Part shown: positions 8,544-16,152 of the stretch, piece after piece
How the letters are laid out: each line of letters starts with the position of its first letter
How positions within the stretch are numbered: the first letter of the stretch is position 1
Assembly: GCF_013761005.1 (NCBI RefSeq)
Contig: NZ_JACDUS010000001.1
Location: forward strand, 496,001-560,000
Direction of reading: 5' to 3'
Length of the DNA stretch: 64,000 bases
DNA from: Desulfosalsimonas propionicica
Lineage (GTDB): Bacteria; Desulfobacterota; Desulfobacteria; Desulfobacterales; Desulfosalsimonadaceae
Made by a program: the position numbers and the translations under genes
The notes under the pieces: generated by a model
What the model was told of the DNA's origin: nothing
The model's database searches: none
The model's input: only the letters and a program-made list of their open reading frames with translations

Positions 8544-8651
8544 CTATTTCTTGTCGTGTTCCCGCTGGGAGTTGTTTTTTCTGGAGCGGGATTTGCCGAA
8601 GGTGCCACGCCAGATTTTTCCCTTTTTGGATTTTTGGTCTCCTTTGCCCAT
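8544..8651 (-). CDS. 30S ribosomal protein THX
   Basis: A very short gene encoding 35 residues, found by reading the minus strand. The protein starts MGKGDQKSKKGKIWRGTFGK and continues as a lysine- and arginine-rich tail; MGKGDxKTxxGKIWxGxxGKxRxRK is the hallmark of the THX family, a tiny basic peptide that sits in a cavity of the 30S head. A clear ribosome site (AAGGAG) lies 9 bases before the ATG. It stands alone between the unrecognised protein gene, 30 bases upstream on the same strand, and the convergent ASKHA gene. Transcription with the upstream gene is possible. Confidence 0.88.
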   Translation of the reverse strand: MGKGDQKSKKGKIWRGTFGKSRSRKNNSQREHDKK

Positions 8652-8681
8652 CTTCTTGTTCTCCTTTCTATGTGTTTATAA

Positions 8682-9296
8682 TTATTGAAACTTTCTATCC
8701 CAGTACAGACAGGGATGAAATTCATACCAGGCCAGTCCCTGCAGGGTCGAGCCCCGGGTGCATGGATTCATGATACCGGCCGTTACGCAATTGTCAACAA
8801 TATCATGGATGTCTGTTTCAATTCCCGCGCCCTGGGCCACAGCCGTCATGAGGCCGCCTTCGGCCATGCAGGATTTGGTGTGGGGCCGGATCTGCTTGAG
8901 AAAAATCACGGAATGGTCAATGAATCGGGCCGGATGGTGAGAAAGCACCTTGCGCACCGCGGATTCCGAATCCAGGGCGCCGGTTTGCCGGGCGGTCCCA
9001 AATAAAATACGCGCCACATGGGGCATGAAAAACATCTCGCCCACTGCAAATCGCAGCATCCGGTCCTCCCAGGCCCCGGTCTGCCGGCCCCTGACCGGAA
9101 TCAGGATTCGCTCCTCAAAAGCCATGAGCAGGTAGTCGTGCTTTTCCTCGTCAGACAGGGGGATTTGCTCGGTGTAAACGTTTTCCGATTCCAGGGCGGC
9201 ATCAATTAACACGGCCATCATCTGGCATTCCTGTTCTGAAAGTTTTACGGAAAGTGCCCCGGCAAGACGGTTGATCGGATTCTTATCAGTTTCCAT
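8682..9296 (-). CDS. Unrecognised 204-residue soluble protein
   Basis: I do not recognise this family. The protein has no signal peptide or membrane segment. The N-terminal half is mostly helical and acidic (NPINRLAGALSVKLSEQE, IPLSDEEKHDYLLMAFEE). The C-terminal third contains scattered Cys and His residues (SCMAEGG, DNCVTAG, NPCTRG, FHPCLYW), which might bind a metal. The ATG at 9296 is supported by a strong GGGAGG ribosome site 9 bases upstream; the open frame extends 39 codons further but without features. It lies upstream of the THX gene on the same strand and is divergent from the NuoE-like gene. Base composition is like the neighbours. Confidence 0.7.
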   Translation of the reverse strand: METDKNPINRLAGALSVKLSEQECQMMAVLIDAALESENVYTEQIPLSDEEKHDYLLMAFEERILIPVRGRQTGAWEDRMLRFAVGEMFFMPHVARILFGTARQTGALDSESAVRKVLSHHPARFIDHSVIFLKQIRPHTKSCMAEGGLMTAVAQGAGIETDIHDIVDNCVTAGIMNPCTRGSTLQGLAWYEFHPCLYWDRKFQ

Positions 9297-9537
9297 GACA
9301 ATAACCTCCCTTTCATGGTGGAATGACAGGCTGAAAACAGAAATCAGGGATGGATAGCGGCGGAGGATTCCTTTGTTTCTTATACTTAATCCAATACTAT
9401 AGTTATCATTCAAAAGGGCCGCAAGGATAAAAAAGGGCAGACCTTGGACGCCGGTCCAAAACGGGCGCCTGTTGCGCTTTCGTGCATTGACATTTGATTC
9501 GGGTTATGGAAGAGTAATTACTTTATTTGTAAACCGC

Positions 9538-9549
9538 ATTGAATTCAAT
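9538..9549. promoter_or_regulatory. 12-bp perfect palindrome before the nuoE-like gene
   Basis: ATTGAATTCAAT at 9538-9549 lies directly before the ribosome site of the NuoE-like gene (ATG 9567), within an AT-rich 270-base divergent intergenic region. It could be an operator, but its length alone allows chance. A TTGACA occurs at 9487-9492 without a well-spaced -10 box. Confidence 0.25.
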
Positions 9550-9566
9550 CGGCTGTGGAGGAAAAA

Positions 9567-10061
9567 ATGGCGGCAACAGACAAGCTGCAGCACCCGGATG
9601 TCACTCCTGAAATGATCCGGGAAATCGATGATATTATTGAATCCCAGAAAAATGCCCCGGGCGCGGTGATTCCGGTTTTGCGCATGAGCCAGGACGTGGT
9701 GGGCTATCTGCCGGTGGAGGTGATTGATTACATCAGCGCCGGGCTCAATATCCCCTCCAGCGATGTATACGGGGTGGCCACGTTTTATTCCCTGTTTTCC
9801 CTGACGCCCAAGGGCCGGCACAGGATCCGGGCCTGCCTGGGAACGGCCTGTTATGTCAAGGGCATCAAGGAGGTCATGGGCCGGATCAGCAAGGAGTTTG
9901 ACCTGGAGGTGGGCGGCACCACCGAAGACCGGCGGTTTTCCCTGGAAGCGGTGCGCTGTCTTGGGGCATGCGGGCTGGCCCCGGTTGTGGTGGTGGACCA
10001 GGATACCTACGGCGGTATTTCCGCAGACCAGGTATCCGGGATTCTGGAAAAATACGAATAG
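9567..10061 (+). CDS. NuoE/HndA-like [2Fe-2S] diaphorase subunit
   Basis: A 164-residue thioredoxin-fold [2Fe-2S] subunit homologous to the 24-kDa subunit of complex I and to HndA of NAD(P)-linked hydrogenases. The N-terminal helical region has PVLRMSQDVVGYLPVEVIDYIS and VYGVATFYSLFSL, both typical. The cluster ligands are C-x4-C in RACLGTACYVKG and C-x3-C in VRCLGACGLAPVVVVD. I chose the ATG at 9567 rather than GTG 9555, since GGAGG sits just before it. The NuoF-like partner follows after 87 bases. Together they would pass electrons between NAD(H) and iron-sulfur proteins. Confidence 0.9.
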   Translation: MAATDKLQHPDVTPEMIREIDDIIESQKNAPGAVIPVLRMSQDVVGYLPVEVIDYISAGLNIPSSDVYGVATFYSLFSLTPKGRHRIRACLGTACYVKGIKEVMGRISKEFDLEVGGTTEDRRFSLEAVRCLGACGLAPVVVVDQDTYGGISADQVSGILEKYE

Positions 10062-10148
10062 TCGTCGGGCTGCGCATCAGGGCGTGGATGCGTTTTTCAT
10101 CCGATTTTTGTATACTGACACGGACTGGAATATTTTCGGGAGAGAATC

Positions 10149-11936
10149 ATGGATCAGGCGAGACTTCATTTGATGCTTTGCGGCGGCACCGGCTGCCATG
10201 CCAGCGGCAGCAAAAGTTTTCATGAAGCGCTGGATGCGGAATTGAAAAACCAGGGGCTTGAAAAGGAAGTCCGGGTGATTGAAACAGGCTGCAACGGGTT
10301 TTGCGCCCTTGGGCCGGTTATGCTGGTGCAGCCGGAGGGGATTTTTTATCAGCAGCTCAAGGCCGACGACGCTGCCGAACTCGTGGAGTCCCATTTTTTA
10401 AAGGGCCGTCCGGTGCAGCGGCTGATGTACCGGGATCCTGTATCCAAAAAGACCATGGCCCACATGGACGAAATTCCCTTTTTCGCCCACCAGATGATCT
10501 GGGCCATGCGCAACAAGGGCCTGATTGACCCGGAAAGCATTGACGAATACATTGCCAGGGACGGCTATTTCGGCATGGCAAAAGCCCTGACCGAGATGAG
10601 CAGCGAAGATATCATTGGGGAGATCAAGGCATCCGGCCTGCGCGGCCGGGGCGGCGCCGGTTTTCCCACGGGCGTGAAGTGGGGGTTTGCGGCACAGGCC
10701 AAAAGCGATGTCAAGTATGTTCTGTGCAATGCCGACGAGGGCGATCCGGGGGCGTTTATGGATCGCAGCATCCTGGAGGCGGATCCCCATGCAGTGCTCG
10801 AAGGTATGATCATTGCTGCAAAGGCCATCAACGCCACCCAGGGATATATCTACTGCCGCACGGAATATCCCCTGGCCATCCAGCGCCTGAGCCTGGCCAT
10901 TGAAAAAGCGCGGGACTACGGCCTGCTGGGCGAGGATATTTTGGGCAGCGGGTTTGGTTTTGACGTGGATATCTACCAGGGCGCGGGCGCATTTGTGTGC
11001 GGCGAGGAAACCGCCCTGATGCGTTCCATCGAGGGCAGGCGCGGCATGCCGCGTCCCCGGCCTCCGTTTCCCGCCAACAAGGGGCTCTGGGACAAGCCCA
11101 CGGTTTTAAACAATGTGGAAACCCTGGCCAATGTCGGGCAGATCATGTTAAACGGCGGCCAGTGGTATGCCAGCGTGGGCACCGAGAGCAGTAAGGGAAC
11201 CAAGGTTTTTGCCATTTCCGGCGATATCAACAATATCGGCCTGGTGGAAGTGCCCATGGGCATATCCTTGCGCAAAATGATTTATGATATCGGCGGCGGC
11301 ATTCCCAACAAGCGAAAGTTCAAGGCCGTGCAGCTCGGCGGCCCCTCTGGCGGATGTATTCCGGAAAAATACCTCGACACCCCGGTGGATTACGAGGAAA
11401 TCGCCAAGGTCGGGGCCATTATGGGTTCCGGCGGCGTGATCGTCATGGATGAAAAAACCTGCATGGTCGACATGGCAAGGTTTTTCATGGATTTCATCCA
11501 GGAGGAGTCCTGTGGCAAGTGCACTCCCTGCAGGGAAGGCACCCGACGGATTCTGGAGATTCTGGAAAAAATTTCCGAGGGCCGGGGCGAGCCCGGGGAT
11601 ATCGAAACCCTGGAAGAACTCTCGGAAGTGATCAAAAGTTCTTCATTGTGCGGTCTGGGCCAGACCGCGCCCAACCCGGTGCTCTCCACCCTGAATTATT
11701 TCCGGGATGAGTATTACGCCCATGTCTATGAAAAGCGGTGTCCGGCCAAGCGATGCGTGGCGCTGCTGAAATTTACCGTGGATCCGGACAAGTGCAAGAA
11801 GTGCGGGCTTTGTTTCAAGGCCTGCCCCACCGGTGCGGTGCAGTGGGAGAAAAAGCAGCCGGCCTCAATTGACAAGGAAAAATGCATCCAGTGCATGGCC
11901 TGCTATGACGCCTGCCGGTTTGATGCAATCGAATAA
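10149..11936 (+). CDS. NuoF/HndC-like NADH-binding flavoprotein with extra iron-sulfur domains
   Basis: A 595-residue NADH:acceptor oxidoreductase subunit. Order of domains: an N-terminal thioredoxin-like [2Fe-2S] domain (CGGTGCHASGS and CNGFCALGP, residues 11-60), the FMN/NADH domain (GLRGRGGAGFPTGVKW, CNADEGDPGAFMDR, GAGAFVCGEETALM), the N3 [4Fe-4S] site (ESCGKCTPCREGT and a later Cys in SSSLCGLG), and a C-terminal two-cluster ferredoxin domain (CKKCGLCFKACP, CIQCMACYDACR). This is the layout of HndC-type subunits of bifurcating hydrogenases and formate dehydrogenases. No NuoG, HydA or FdhA gene follows; transcription ends at a strong terminator. Its partner must be encoded elsewhere. Confidence 0.92.
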   Translation: MDQARLHLMLCGGTGCHASGSKSFHEALDAELKNQGLEKEVRVIETGCNGFCALGPVMLVQPEGIFYQQLKADDAAELVESHFLKGRPVQRLMYRDPVSKKTMAHMDEIPFFAHQMIWAMRNKGLIDPESIDEYIARDGYFGMAKALTEMSSEDIIGEIKASGLRGRGGAGFPTGVKWGFAAQAKSDVKYVLCNADEGDPGAFMDRSILEADPHAVLEGMIIAAKAINATQGYIYCRTEYPLAIQRLSLAIEKARDYGLLGEDILGSGFGFDVDIYQGAGAFVCGEETALMRSIEGRRGMPRPRPPFPANKGLWDKPTVLNNVETLANVGQIMLNGGQWYASVGTESSKGTKVFAISGDINNIGLVEVPMGISLRKMIYDIGGGIPNKRKFKAVQLGGPSGGCIPEKYLDTPVDYEEIAKVGAIMGSGGVIVMDEKTCMVDMARFFMDFIQEESCGKCTPCREGTRRILEILEKISEGRGEPGDIETLEELSEVIKSSSLCGLGQTAPNPVLSTLNYFRDEYYAHVYEKRCPAKRCVALLKFTVDPDKCKKCGLCFKACPTGAVQWEKKQPASIDKEKCIQCMACYDACRFDAIE

Positions 11937-11944
11937 AACGGCAA

Positions 11945-12021
11945 ATGCCGGCTTTTATCGCCGGCATCCATGAAATTACGGGATAAAGCGGCGGTCTTTT
12001 TTCAGACCGCCGTTTTTTTTT
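11945..12021 (+). terminator. Tandem hairpins ending in a T9 run after the NuoEF pair
   Basis: A first stem pairs 11945-11952 with 11960-11967. A second stem (CGGCGGTC 11989-11996 with 12005-12012) is followed by nine T residues at 12013-12021, a classic intrinsic terminator for the plus-strand genes. It overlaps the last codons of the convergent cobA-hemD gene. Confidence 0.8.
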
Positions 12022-13531
12022 GGTAATAGGCCGCGATGGCTTTGCAGAGACCGTCAATGGTGTATTCGTCTGCAATCACGTCCATTTCAAGGCCCATATC
12101 AGAAGCGGTTTGGGCTGTAATCGGGCCGATTGCGGCCAGGGTGGTGCCGGAAAGCAGCTGCTTTGCCATGGATTCCGGCAAAAGGGCCATGAAGTTTTTC
12201 ACCGTGGAGGAGCTGGTAAAGGTGACCATATCCACCCGGCCGGATTTCAGGGCTTCGGCCAGGTCTTTGGCTTCGGCCTGTCCCTGTACGGCGCGGTAGG
12301 AAAGGATCTCATCCACGCTGGCTCCCATTTTTGAAAGTTCTTCAGGCAGCACCGGCCGCGCCCCTTCGGCCCGGGGCAGCAGAAATTTTTTGCCGGAAAC
12401 ATTCTGGCCGGCAAAGGCGCTGACCACGGACTCGGCCCGGTAGCTTTCGGGTATGATATCCGCGTTTAACCCGTTGTCATTCATGCGCTTTGCTGTGGCC
12501 GGTCCGATGGCCGCAGTCCGGATGCGGCCCAGGACCCGGGTGTCATATCCCAGGCCCTGCAGGCGGGTGAAAAATGCGTCCACCCCGTTGACACTGGTAA
12601 ACACGAGCCAGTCATATCCGCTGATGTTTTCAATGGCTGCATCCAGGGCAGACAGGTCTTTGGCCGGCTCGATTTCAATCACCGGCATTTCCAGGCAGGC
12701 TGCTCCCATTTGCGATAGTCTTTCCACAAGGTCACTTGCCTGTTTTCTGGCCCGGGTCACCACGATCCGCCGGCCAAACAGGGGCCTGTTTTCAAACCAC
12801 TGCATTTTTTCGCGCAGGCTGACCACCTCTCCGATCACGATGATACAAGGTGCTTTCAGACCGGCTGCGGCCACCTTGCCGCAGATGGTCTCAAGGGTTC
12901 CGGAAACCGTCTGCTGGCCGGCTGTGGTGCCCCATCTCACAAGTGCTGCCGGAGTTTTGGGGTCTTTTCCGGATTGCCAAAGTTTTTCCACGATATTGGG
13001 CAGGTTCTTGACCCCCATGAAAAACACCAGGGTTCCGCCGGTGTCTGCCAGGGCCTGCCAGTTGAGCATGGATTCGGTCTTATCCGGGTCTTCGTGGCCG
13101 GTGATAAAGGTCACGCACGAGGCAAACTGTCTATGGGTCAGGGGGATGCCCGCATATGCGGGTGCGGCCACCGCGGATGTCACCCCTGGCACCACTTCGA
13201 ATGCCAGACCGGCTGCCACCAGCTCCTCGATTTCCTCGCCGCCACGGCCGAAAATAAACGGATCTCCCCCTTTTAGCCGGGCCACCACCCTGCCGGCCCC
13301 GGCTTTTTTTACCAGCAAGGCATTGATGCCCTCCTGGTTGAGGGTGTGATCCCCGCCCTTTTTTCCCACGTAGATCAGCTCTGCATCAGCCCGGGCGTAT
13401 TTGAGCAGTTCGGCAGATGCCAGGTAATCGTATACCACCACGTCTGCTGCGGCAATGCAATCGATTCCCTTGCGGGTGATCAGGCCCGGATCTCCCGGGC
13501 CGGCGCCGATCAGATAAACCTTGCCGGTCAT
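12002..13531 (-). CDS. cobA-hemD: Bifunctional uroporphyrinogen-III C-methyltransferase / uroporphyrinogen-III synthase
   Basis: A 509-residue fusion of two tetrapyrrole enzymes. The N-terminal 245 residues are the SAM-dependent methyltransferase (SUMT): VYLIGAGPGDPGLITRKG at the start, VARLKGGDPFIFGRGGEE, then VVPGVTSAVAAPAYAGIPLTHR in two blocks. After NRPLFGRRIVVTRA (about residue 255) comes uroporphyrinogen-III synthase, with VFTSVNGVDAF, LLPRAEGARPVLPEEL and VTFTSSSTVKNFM. Uroporphyrinogen III is thus made and methylated to precorrin-2, leading to siroheme (for sulfite reductase), B12 and alternative heme. The start overlaps the hemC stop by four bases (ATGA), so the two are translationally coupled. 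Confidence 0.95.
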   Translation of the reverse strand: MTGKVYLIGAGPGDPGLITRKGIDCIAAADVVVYDYLASAELLKYARADAELIYVGKKGGDHTLNQEGINALLVKKAGAGRVVARLKGGDPFIFGRGGEEIEELVAAGLAFEVVPGVTSAVAAPAYAGIPLTHRQFASCVTFITGHEDPDKTESMLNWQALADTGGTLVFFMGVKNLPNIVEKLWQSGKDPKTPAALVRWGTTAGQQTVSGTLETICGKVAAAGLKAPCIIVIGEVVSLREKMQWFENRPLFGRRIVVTRARKQASDLVERLSQMGAACLEMPVIEIEPAKDLSALDAAIENISGYDWLVFTSVNGVDAFFTRLQGLGYDTRVLGRIRTAAIGPATAKRMNDNGLNADIIPESYRAESVVSAFAGQNVSGKKFLLPRAEGARPVLPEELSKMGASVDEILSYRAVQGQAEAKDLAEALKSGRVDMVTFTSSSTVKNFMALLPESMAKQLLSGTTLAAIGPITAQTASDMGLEMDVIADEYTIDGLCKAIAAYYQKKTAV

Positions 13532-14469
13532 GTTTGCCGGGCCTCCTCTATGAGCCGTTGGACGATATCGCCGGCGCCGCGGTCAATTAAGCGCCCGGCC
13601 ACGGCGGTTCCCAATTTTTCGGGATCATCGGCCGTGCCCTGCATCTGCTCGCGGTACATCACCGAACCATCGATTTCAGCCACCATGGCGTTGATTGTCA
13701 GTTGCCGGCCCTGTTTCTGTGCAAACGCGGCAATGGGCACCTGGCATCCGCCCTGGAGGCGTTTTAAAAAAGCGCGCTCTGCCAGCACGGTGCATGCCGT
13801 ATCCGGATGATGAATGGCTGAGAGCAGATCGGCTGTTTCAGCGTCGTTTTTGCGGGCTTCGATGCACAAAGCGCCCTGGCCTACCGCTGGCATCAGGGTT
13901 TGGGGATCGATTTTTGCGGTGATTTGGTCCCCGAAGCCCAGGCGCATCATGCCTGCTGCGGCCAGAATCACGGCATCCAGGTTTTCGGATTCCAGTTTTT
14001 TGATCCGGGTGTCAATGTTGCCGCGCAGCGGACGGATATCCAGGTCCGGCCGGAGGTAAAGCATCTGGGAGCCCCGGCGCAGACTGCTGGTGCCGATGGA
14101 TGCCCCTTGAGGAAGGTCTTCGATCTTGGTGACGTTTCTGGCAATTAAGGCGTCACAAGGGTTTTCCCGCACCGGAATGGCGGCAATGCAGAGGCCTTCT
14201 GGGATTTCCCCGGGCATGTCCTTCATGCTGTGCACGGCCATGTGGATGTCTTCTGCCAGCAGGGCTTCCTCGATTTCCTTGACAAAAAGCCCCTTGCCGC
14301 CCACTTTGGCCAGGGGCACATCCAGGATCTTGTCCCCGCTGGTCTTGATGACCGCCAGTTCCACGGAAATTTCAGGATGATGAGCCTGGATTTGATGCTT
14401 TACCCAGTTGGCCTGCCAGAGGGCAAGCTGGCTGCCGCGGGTGCCGATTCGTATGGTCCCGGAAGTCAT
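13528..14469 (-). CDS. hemC: Hydroxymethylbilane synthase (porphobilinogen deaminase)
   Basis: Condenses four porphobilinogen molecules into hydroxymethylbilane. The protein is 313 residues. IRIGTRGSQLALWQA starts the enzyme, IKTSGDKILDVPLAKVGGKGLFVKEIE follows, HSMKDMPGEIPEGL is the PBG-binding loop, and GTSSLRRGSQ is another substrate-binding segment. The dipyrromethane-cofactor cysteine is in LQGGCQVPIAAFA. I took the ATG at 14469, since the homology starts within five residues of it; the open frame extends 11 codons more. It overlaps the upstream zinc-ribbon gene and downstream cobA-hemD by four bases each, forming a tight unit. Confidence 0.95.
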   Translation of the reverse strand: MTSGTIRIGTRGSQLALWQANWVKHQIQAHHPEISVELAVIKTSGDKILDVPLAKVGGKGLFVKEIEEALLAEDIHMAVHSMKDMPGEIPEGLCIAAIPVRENPCDALIARNVTKIEDLPQGASIGTSSLRRGSQMLYLRPDLDIRPLRGNIDTRIKKLESENLDAVILAAAGMMRLGFGDQITAKIDPQTLMPAVGQGALCIEARKNDAETADLLSAIHHPDTACTVLAERAFLKRLQGGCQVPIAAFAQKQGRQLTINAMVAEIDGSVMYREQMQGTADDPEKLGTAVAGRLIDRGAGDIVQRLIEEARQT

Positions 14470-14693
14470 ATGCCGCAGCTGCCGCAGCTGGTGGATGCAC
14501 ATCCCCCGCAGGCCGAGCCTGCTGAGGCACTCACGGTCTGGCCGCCCTCGCCCTTGCTTACAAAACCGCAGGCCGAAAGGCGCCTTTGGACCTCTTCGGT
14601 GCCGCAGTCCGGGCAGGCCGGGGTTTCCTTTCCCAAAATCAGGGTTTCAAAGGTTTTGTCGCATTTCTGACAATAATATTCATAAATGGGCAT
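14466..14693 (-). CDS. FmdB-type zinc-ribbon protein
   Basis: A 75-residue protein with the FmdB/CxxC regulatory zinc ribbon: MPIYEYYCQKCDKTFE at the start and PACPDCGTEEVQRRLS after it, giving two CxxC knuckles. The C-terminal tail is rich in Gly, Ser and Cys (CGGCASTSCGSCG), as is common in this family. The ATG at 14693 has a GGAGG site 7-8 bases upstream. The role of the family is unclear; despite the name, it is not known to regulate formamidase in these bacteria. It is the first gene of the unit zinc ribbon-hemC-cobA-hemD. Confidence 0.85.
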   Translation of the reverse strand: MPIYEYYCQKCDKTFETLILGKETPACPDCGTEEVQRRLSACGFVSKGEGGQTVSASAGSACGGCASTSCGSCGI

Positions 14694-14793
14694 GACATGC
14701 CTCCTGTGGTAAATTTTGTCCGCTTTCATATCCCATGCAGGACCGGATGTAAACAAATTAACCATGCCTGCGGTTCAATCAAGGCCGGCTGCC

Positions 14794-16152
14794 CTATGCC
14801 CGGGCCTGCCGGTCCGTGTCCGGGCCTTCGGCGATCTGTCCGATCCGGGCGATGTCCTCAGATGCGTCATATCCGCAGGCGCTTGCGGCTTCAAATTCAG
14901 CCAGGGCCTTTTCCGGCTCGTTTTGCTGGAAATAAACCCGCCCCAGCCGGTACCGGAACAGCCCGTTGTCCGGGGCCATTTCAGCCGCCCGGCGGCAGAA
15001 CATCAGGGCAATATCAGCGTTTCTGCCCTGTTTGTCATAAAGCCAGCCCAGGGCAGACAGGGCTTCAGCGTCATCAGGCCGGAGTTTCAAGGCGGTTTTA
15101 TAGGCGGCCGTAGCATCCGTGTCCCGCCCAAGGTGCAGGTAACAGTCTGCCAGGTATCGGTATGCAATCCCGGATTTTTGGTTTAAAGCCACGGCCCTTT
15201 CCAGGTATTGCAGCGCATTTTCCAGATCATTGGCTTCCAGGTATACCCGGCCGGTCTGAAACGCCACCTCAAAGACTTCCGGATCGATCTGTTCCGCGCC
15301 GGAGAAATATTTGAGGGCTTTTTCATGATCGTCCAGGCACATATGCGCGTAACCGGCATTATACAATGCCATTACCTCTCCGGGGTCCAGCTCGGCTGCA
15401 CGGACAAAGCATTCCAGGGCCGCATCCAGTTCCTGTCTGACCCCGTGGCACACCCCCAGGCTGTTGTAGACATTCACATTTTTCGGGTCCATGGCAAGGG
15501 CGCGTTTGAATTCAAAAACCGCCCCGTCAATATCGCCGGCCTGGTAATACTTGTCCCCGGATATGTTGAGGCTGACCGCGTCAAAGGCCGTGGTGCTGCC
15601 CGGCCCGAAAAATTCGGCATGCTCCAGGGCTTTTTGGGCGTTGATCAGAATTTCGGCCCGGTCAAAATCCAGGGCGGGATAGGCGGCAATGCCGATGGTC
15701 AGACTCCGGGCCTGCTGACGTTTTATTTGTTCCTGCAGGCCGCAGGCCAGTTCAAGGGCGCCGGCTTCATCCATGCCAGGAAAAAAACAGGCCAGTTTGT
15801 CCTCGTCAAATACCCCCCAGAATCCTTCGTGCTGCCGGCAAGTCTGTCTCACGGCCGCGGCCGTGTCCAGGGCCAGGGTTTCCGGCTCCGGGTGTGCGGC
15901 AAAATCGTCCATGCGCAGAACCATCACGGAAAACAAATTTGTGTTCGCCAGCCGGCCGGCGGCTGCTTCCATAAGCCGGCCCGGGGATATGGCAGCATCC
16001 GGAAGGCTGGTCAGGGCTTCAAGGGTCCGGGCAGCGGCCTGGTCTGTTGCCGGTCCGTGGGCGGGCAAAGGTTCGCCCACCCCGCTCTGGGACAGCAGAA
16101 ATGCACTGCTTGAAGTCTGGCTGCGGTGTGCAGAGGCACTGGTGTCGCTCAT
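14794..16152 (-). CDS. TPR protein with a degenerate N-terminal GGDEF-like domain
   Basis: A 452-residue protein. The first 40 residues are low-complexity. Residues about 50-190 look like a diguanylate-cyclase fold that has lost its signature: FSVMVLRMDDF, DEDKLACFFPGMDEAGAL (a place usually held by GGDEF or a degenerate form) and SLTIGIAAYPALDFDRAEILINAQKALEHAE, which closely matches the typical C-terminal part of that domain. Residues about 205-440 are seven or so tetratricopeptide repeats (VYNSLGVCHGVRQELDAALE, ALYNAGYAHMCLDDHEKALK and so on). No signal peptide. Its start overlaps the selA stop by four bases (ATGA), so it is co-translated with selA. Function unknown; a scaffold is likely. 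Confidence 0.75.
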   Translation of the reverse strand: MSDTSASAHRSQTSSSAFLLSQSGVGEPLPAHGPATDQAAARTLEALTSLPDAAISPGRLMEAAAGRLANTNLFSVMVLRMDDFAAHPEPETLALDTAAAVRQTCRQHEGFWGVFDEDKLACFFPGMDEAGALELACGLQEQIKRQQARSLTIGIAAYPALDFDRAEILINAQKALEHAEFFGPGSTTAFDAVSLNISGDKYYQAGDIDGAVFEFKRALAMDPKNVNVYNSLGVCHGVRQELDAALECFVRAAELDPGEVMALYNAGYAHMCLDDHEKALKYFSGAEQIDPEVFEVAFQTGRVYLEANDLENALQYLERAVALNQKSGIAYRYLADCYLHLGRDTDATAAYKTALKLRPDDAEALSALGWLYDKQGRNADIALMFCRRAAEMAPDNGLFRYRLGRVYFQQNEPEKALAEFEAASACGYDASEDIARIGQIAEGPDTDRQARA

